Both the position numbers and the translations under genes were made by a program. A stretch of 12,836 bases of DNA from Candidatus Daviesbacteria bacterium RIFCSPHIGHO2_02_FULL_39_12 (GTDB lineage Bacteria; Patescibacteriota; Microgenomatia; Daviesbacterales; UBA10151). Below the pieces are notes generated by a model. It ran no database searches. It saw only the letters and a program-made list of their open reading frames with translations, and was not told the DNA's origin. The DNA lies in contig MFCX01000028.1 in NCBI GenBank assembly GCA_001777055.1, forward strand, positions 10,997-23,832, written 5' to 3'. Positions 12,116 to 12,836 of the stretch are shown here, in pieces. Numbering within the stretch: position 1 is the stretch's first letter; the number at the start of each line of letters is the position of its first letter.

Positions 12116-12190
12116 CAAGTTTATACTGAGTGCCACTTAAGTGCTTAATTTAATTATGATAAAATCCTGACGGAATTGAGGCTAGTAAAG
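12116..12190 (-). repeat. Cassette repeat, copy D (after the YafQ-like toxin)
   Basis: On the + strand: CAAGTTTATACT (12116-12127), a perfect CACTTAAGTG palindrome (12134-12143), GCTTAATTTAATTATGAT (12143-12160), and the core AAAATCCTGACGGAATTGAG (12161-12180). This is the uninterrupted form of the repeat. The core ends ~32 bp from the toxin stop (12205), and the other end is close to the promoter of the next module. Confidence 0.7.
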
Positions 12191-12204
12191 ATGAATCAAC
12201 TACT

Positions 12205-12474
12205 TTACTTATATAATTCATCATGAGTACCTAAAGTTACAAAATGTGCTACCAATTCATCTCCCATAGCTACTTTCTTGTAAACTGCTCTGTAATCAGT
12301 ATTAATATCCATACTTCTATGGCCTTTCCATTCTTTTTTAAGTGCATGATTATTTAGTTGTAAATCATTAGGATTTTTAGAGAAAATAAGAATTCTTTGT
12401 TTGAAGCTTTTCCTGACTCTCACATCAACTTTCTTGAAAATCTCAAGAAAGGAAAGAGAATACTTGATTATCAT
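12205..12474 (-). CDS. YafQ-like (RelE superfamily) toxin
   Basis: I start at ATG 12474, which forms an ATGA overlap with the antitoxin stop; a GTG 21 bp upstream would only add residues not seen in the family. The result is 89 residues, normal for YafQ/RelE-type ribosome-dependent mRNA interferases. The N-terminal helix pair (FLEIFKKVDVRVRKSFKQRI) is followed by the beta sheet with HALKKEWKGHRSMDINTDYR and the C-terminal VTLGTHDELYK. H43, H52, D60, R62 and H84 sit where YafQ-type active-site residues lie. It is intact, the only one of the two YafQ-like toxins here that is. Expected effect: mRNA cleavage on ribosomes when free of antitoxin. Confidence 0.84.
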   Translation of the reverse strand: MIIKYSLSFLEIFKKVDVRVRKSFKQRILIFSKNPNDLQLNNHALKKEWKGHRSMDINTDYRAVYKKVAMGDELVAHFVTLGTHDELYK

Positions 12475-12755
12475 AGCCTTTGCTTTTCTAACCACGCTAC
12501 TGCTTCTTCGCCGGTTTTAAATACTGGAGATCCTTTTCCTGCTCTCCAATCCTTCTCCGCCTGCTTCATTACCTTAATAAGATACTCGCTTGGCTCCTCA
12601 TTTTCAACGCTAAAAGTAACTGTTTTAGTTCGTACAAACTGTTTTAAAAATGCCTTTATGACAACGCTTAACGGCATACCAAGCTCCTCAGCTGTTATTT
12701 GTGCCTCTTTCTTAGTTTGCGGGTCAATTTTTGTGGTAATAACTGCATAGCTCAT
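12471..12755 (-). CDS. RelB/DinJ-type antitoxin
   Basis: A 94-residue protein with an N-terminal ribbon-helix-helix (about 1-45: VITTKIDPQTKKEAQITAEE, then LGMPLSVVIKAFLKQF), the hallmark of RelB/DinJ antitoxins. The C-terminal acidic and aromatic tail (SEYLIKVMKQAEKDWRAGKG, then FKTGEEAVAWLEKQRL) should wrap the toxin. It is the first gene of its operon and overlaps the YafQ-like toxin by 4 nt (ATGA). Autoregulation is likely through AAGTAT/ATACTT half-sites across the promoter. The start codon is only a few bases from the predicted transcription start. Confidence 0.86.
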   Translation of the reverse strand: MSYAVITTKIDPQTKKEAQITAEELGMPLSVVIKAFLKQFVRTKTVTFSVENEEPSEYLIKVMKQAEKDWRAGKGSPVFKTGEEAVAWLEKQRL

Positions 12756-12764
12756 GCTATGCTA

Positions 12765-12798
12765 AAGTATATACGATGGCATACTTCTTGTCAAGTAT
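12765..12798 (-). promoter_or_regulatory. Promoter with three alternating operator half-sites for the RelB/YafQ operon
   Basis: On the - strand, TTGACA (12794-12789), a 17-bp spacer, and TATACT (12771-12766). On the + strand, AAGTAT (12765-12770), ATACTT (12781-12786) and AAGTAT (12793-12798) alternate in orientation and cover the -10 box, the spacer and the -35 box. This suits a ribbon-helix-helix repressor. Transcription would start near 12758, 3 nt before the ATG at 12755. Confidence 0.62.
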
Positions 12799-12836
12799 TA
12801 CAATATTTTCTGCCATAATTTCTTTACTCAACAGTT

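Noticed and set aside
9885..12190. Integron attC sites in the TA array
   Set aside because: The repeats lack paired GTTRRRY/RYYYAAC core sites and long imperfect arms, and no integrase gene is in the window.
12397..12750. 117-residue frame on the + strand over the RelB/YafQ-like genes
   Set aside because: Fully antisense to a well-supported toxin-antitoxin pair.

Overview
The window looks like a chromosomal segment of a Candidate Phyla Radiation (Patescibacteria) bacterium, most plausibly from the Microgenomates side. This is an inference from gene content. The DNA is AT-rich and the genes are short and closely packed. There is a row of small two-helix pilin-like proteins followed by a VirB6/TrbL-like membrane protein, a very large cytoplasmic protein of no family I recognise, and a string of small toxin-antitoxin genes. 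TGA is used as a stop, so the Gracilibacteria-type recoding does not apply.

Layout. (1) 3-2495, + strand: six tandem pilin-like (VirB2/TrbC-type) genes, the first cut by the window edge. They are followed by a 617-residue polytopic VirB6/TrbL-like protein (2669-4522). Together they look like the membrane and pilin part of a type IV secretion-like surface apparatus. Between pilins 1 and 2 lies the decayed C-terminal half of an S23-type four-helix-bundle gene framed by inverted heptamer repeats. (2) 4544-5569: an IS5-superfamily insertion sequence with an intact-looking DDE transposase on the - strand. (3) 5557-9720, - strand: one gene for a 1387-residue soluble protein; its last three codons and stop lie inside the IS terminal repeat, so the IS appears to have landed on its 3' end. 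(4) 9769-12836, - strand: four toxin-antitoxin modules in a row. In reading order they are RelB/YafQ-like, AbrB/PIN, HigB/HigA-like, and an orphan antitoxin with a toxin remnant. Two of the four toxins carry internal deletions.

The most unusual content is repeat architecture. Each of the four toxin-antitoxin modules is followed, 14-32 bp after its last stop codon, by a version of the same repeat (core AAAATCCTGACGGG), which gives the region a cassette-array look. Two signal peptides, of a pilin and of the VirB6-like protein, are encoded by tandem heptamers (AAGTCAA / TTTTTAC). A 76-bp GC-rich cloverleaf palindrome sits in frame just after the second signal peptide. Several promoters (TTGACA...TAnnnT) lie so close to their start codons that leaderless mRNAs are expected. 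The giant gene appears to use a near-copy of the promoter that serves the HigB-like toxin.

The only stretch over 300 bp without an intact gene is 9721-10106. It holds the giant-gene promoter, a collapsed heptamer-repeat element, one cassette repeat and a toxin pseudogene. No tRNA, rRNA, CRISPR array or replication origin was seen.
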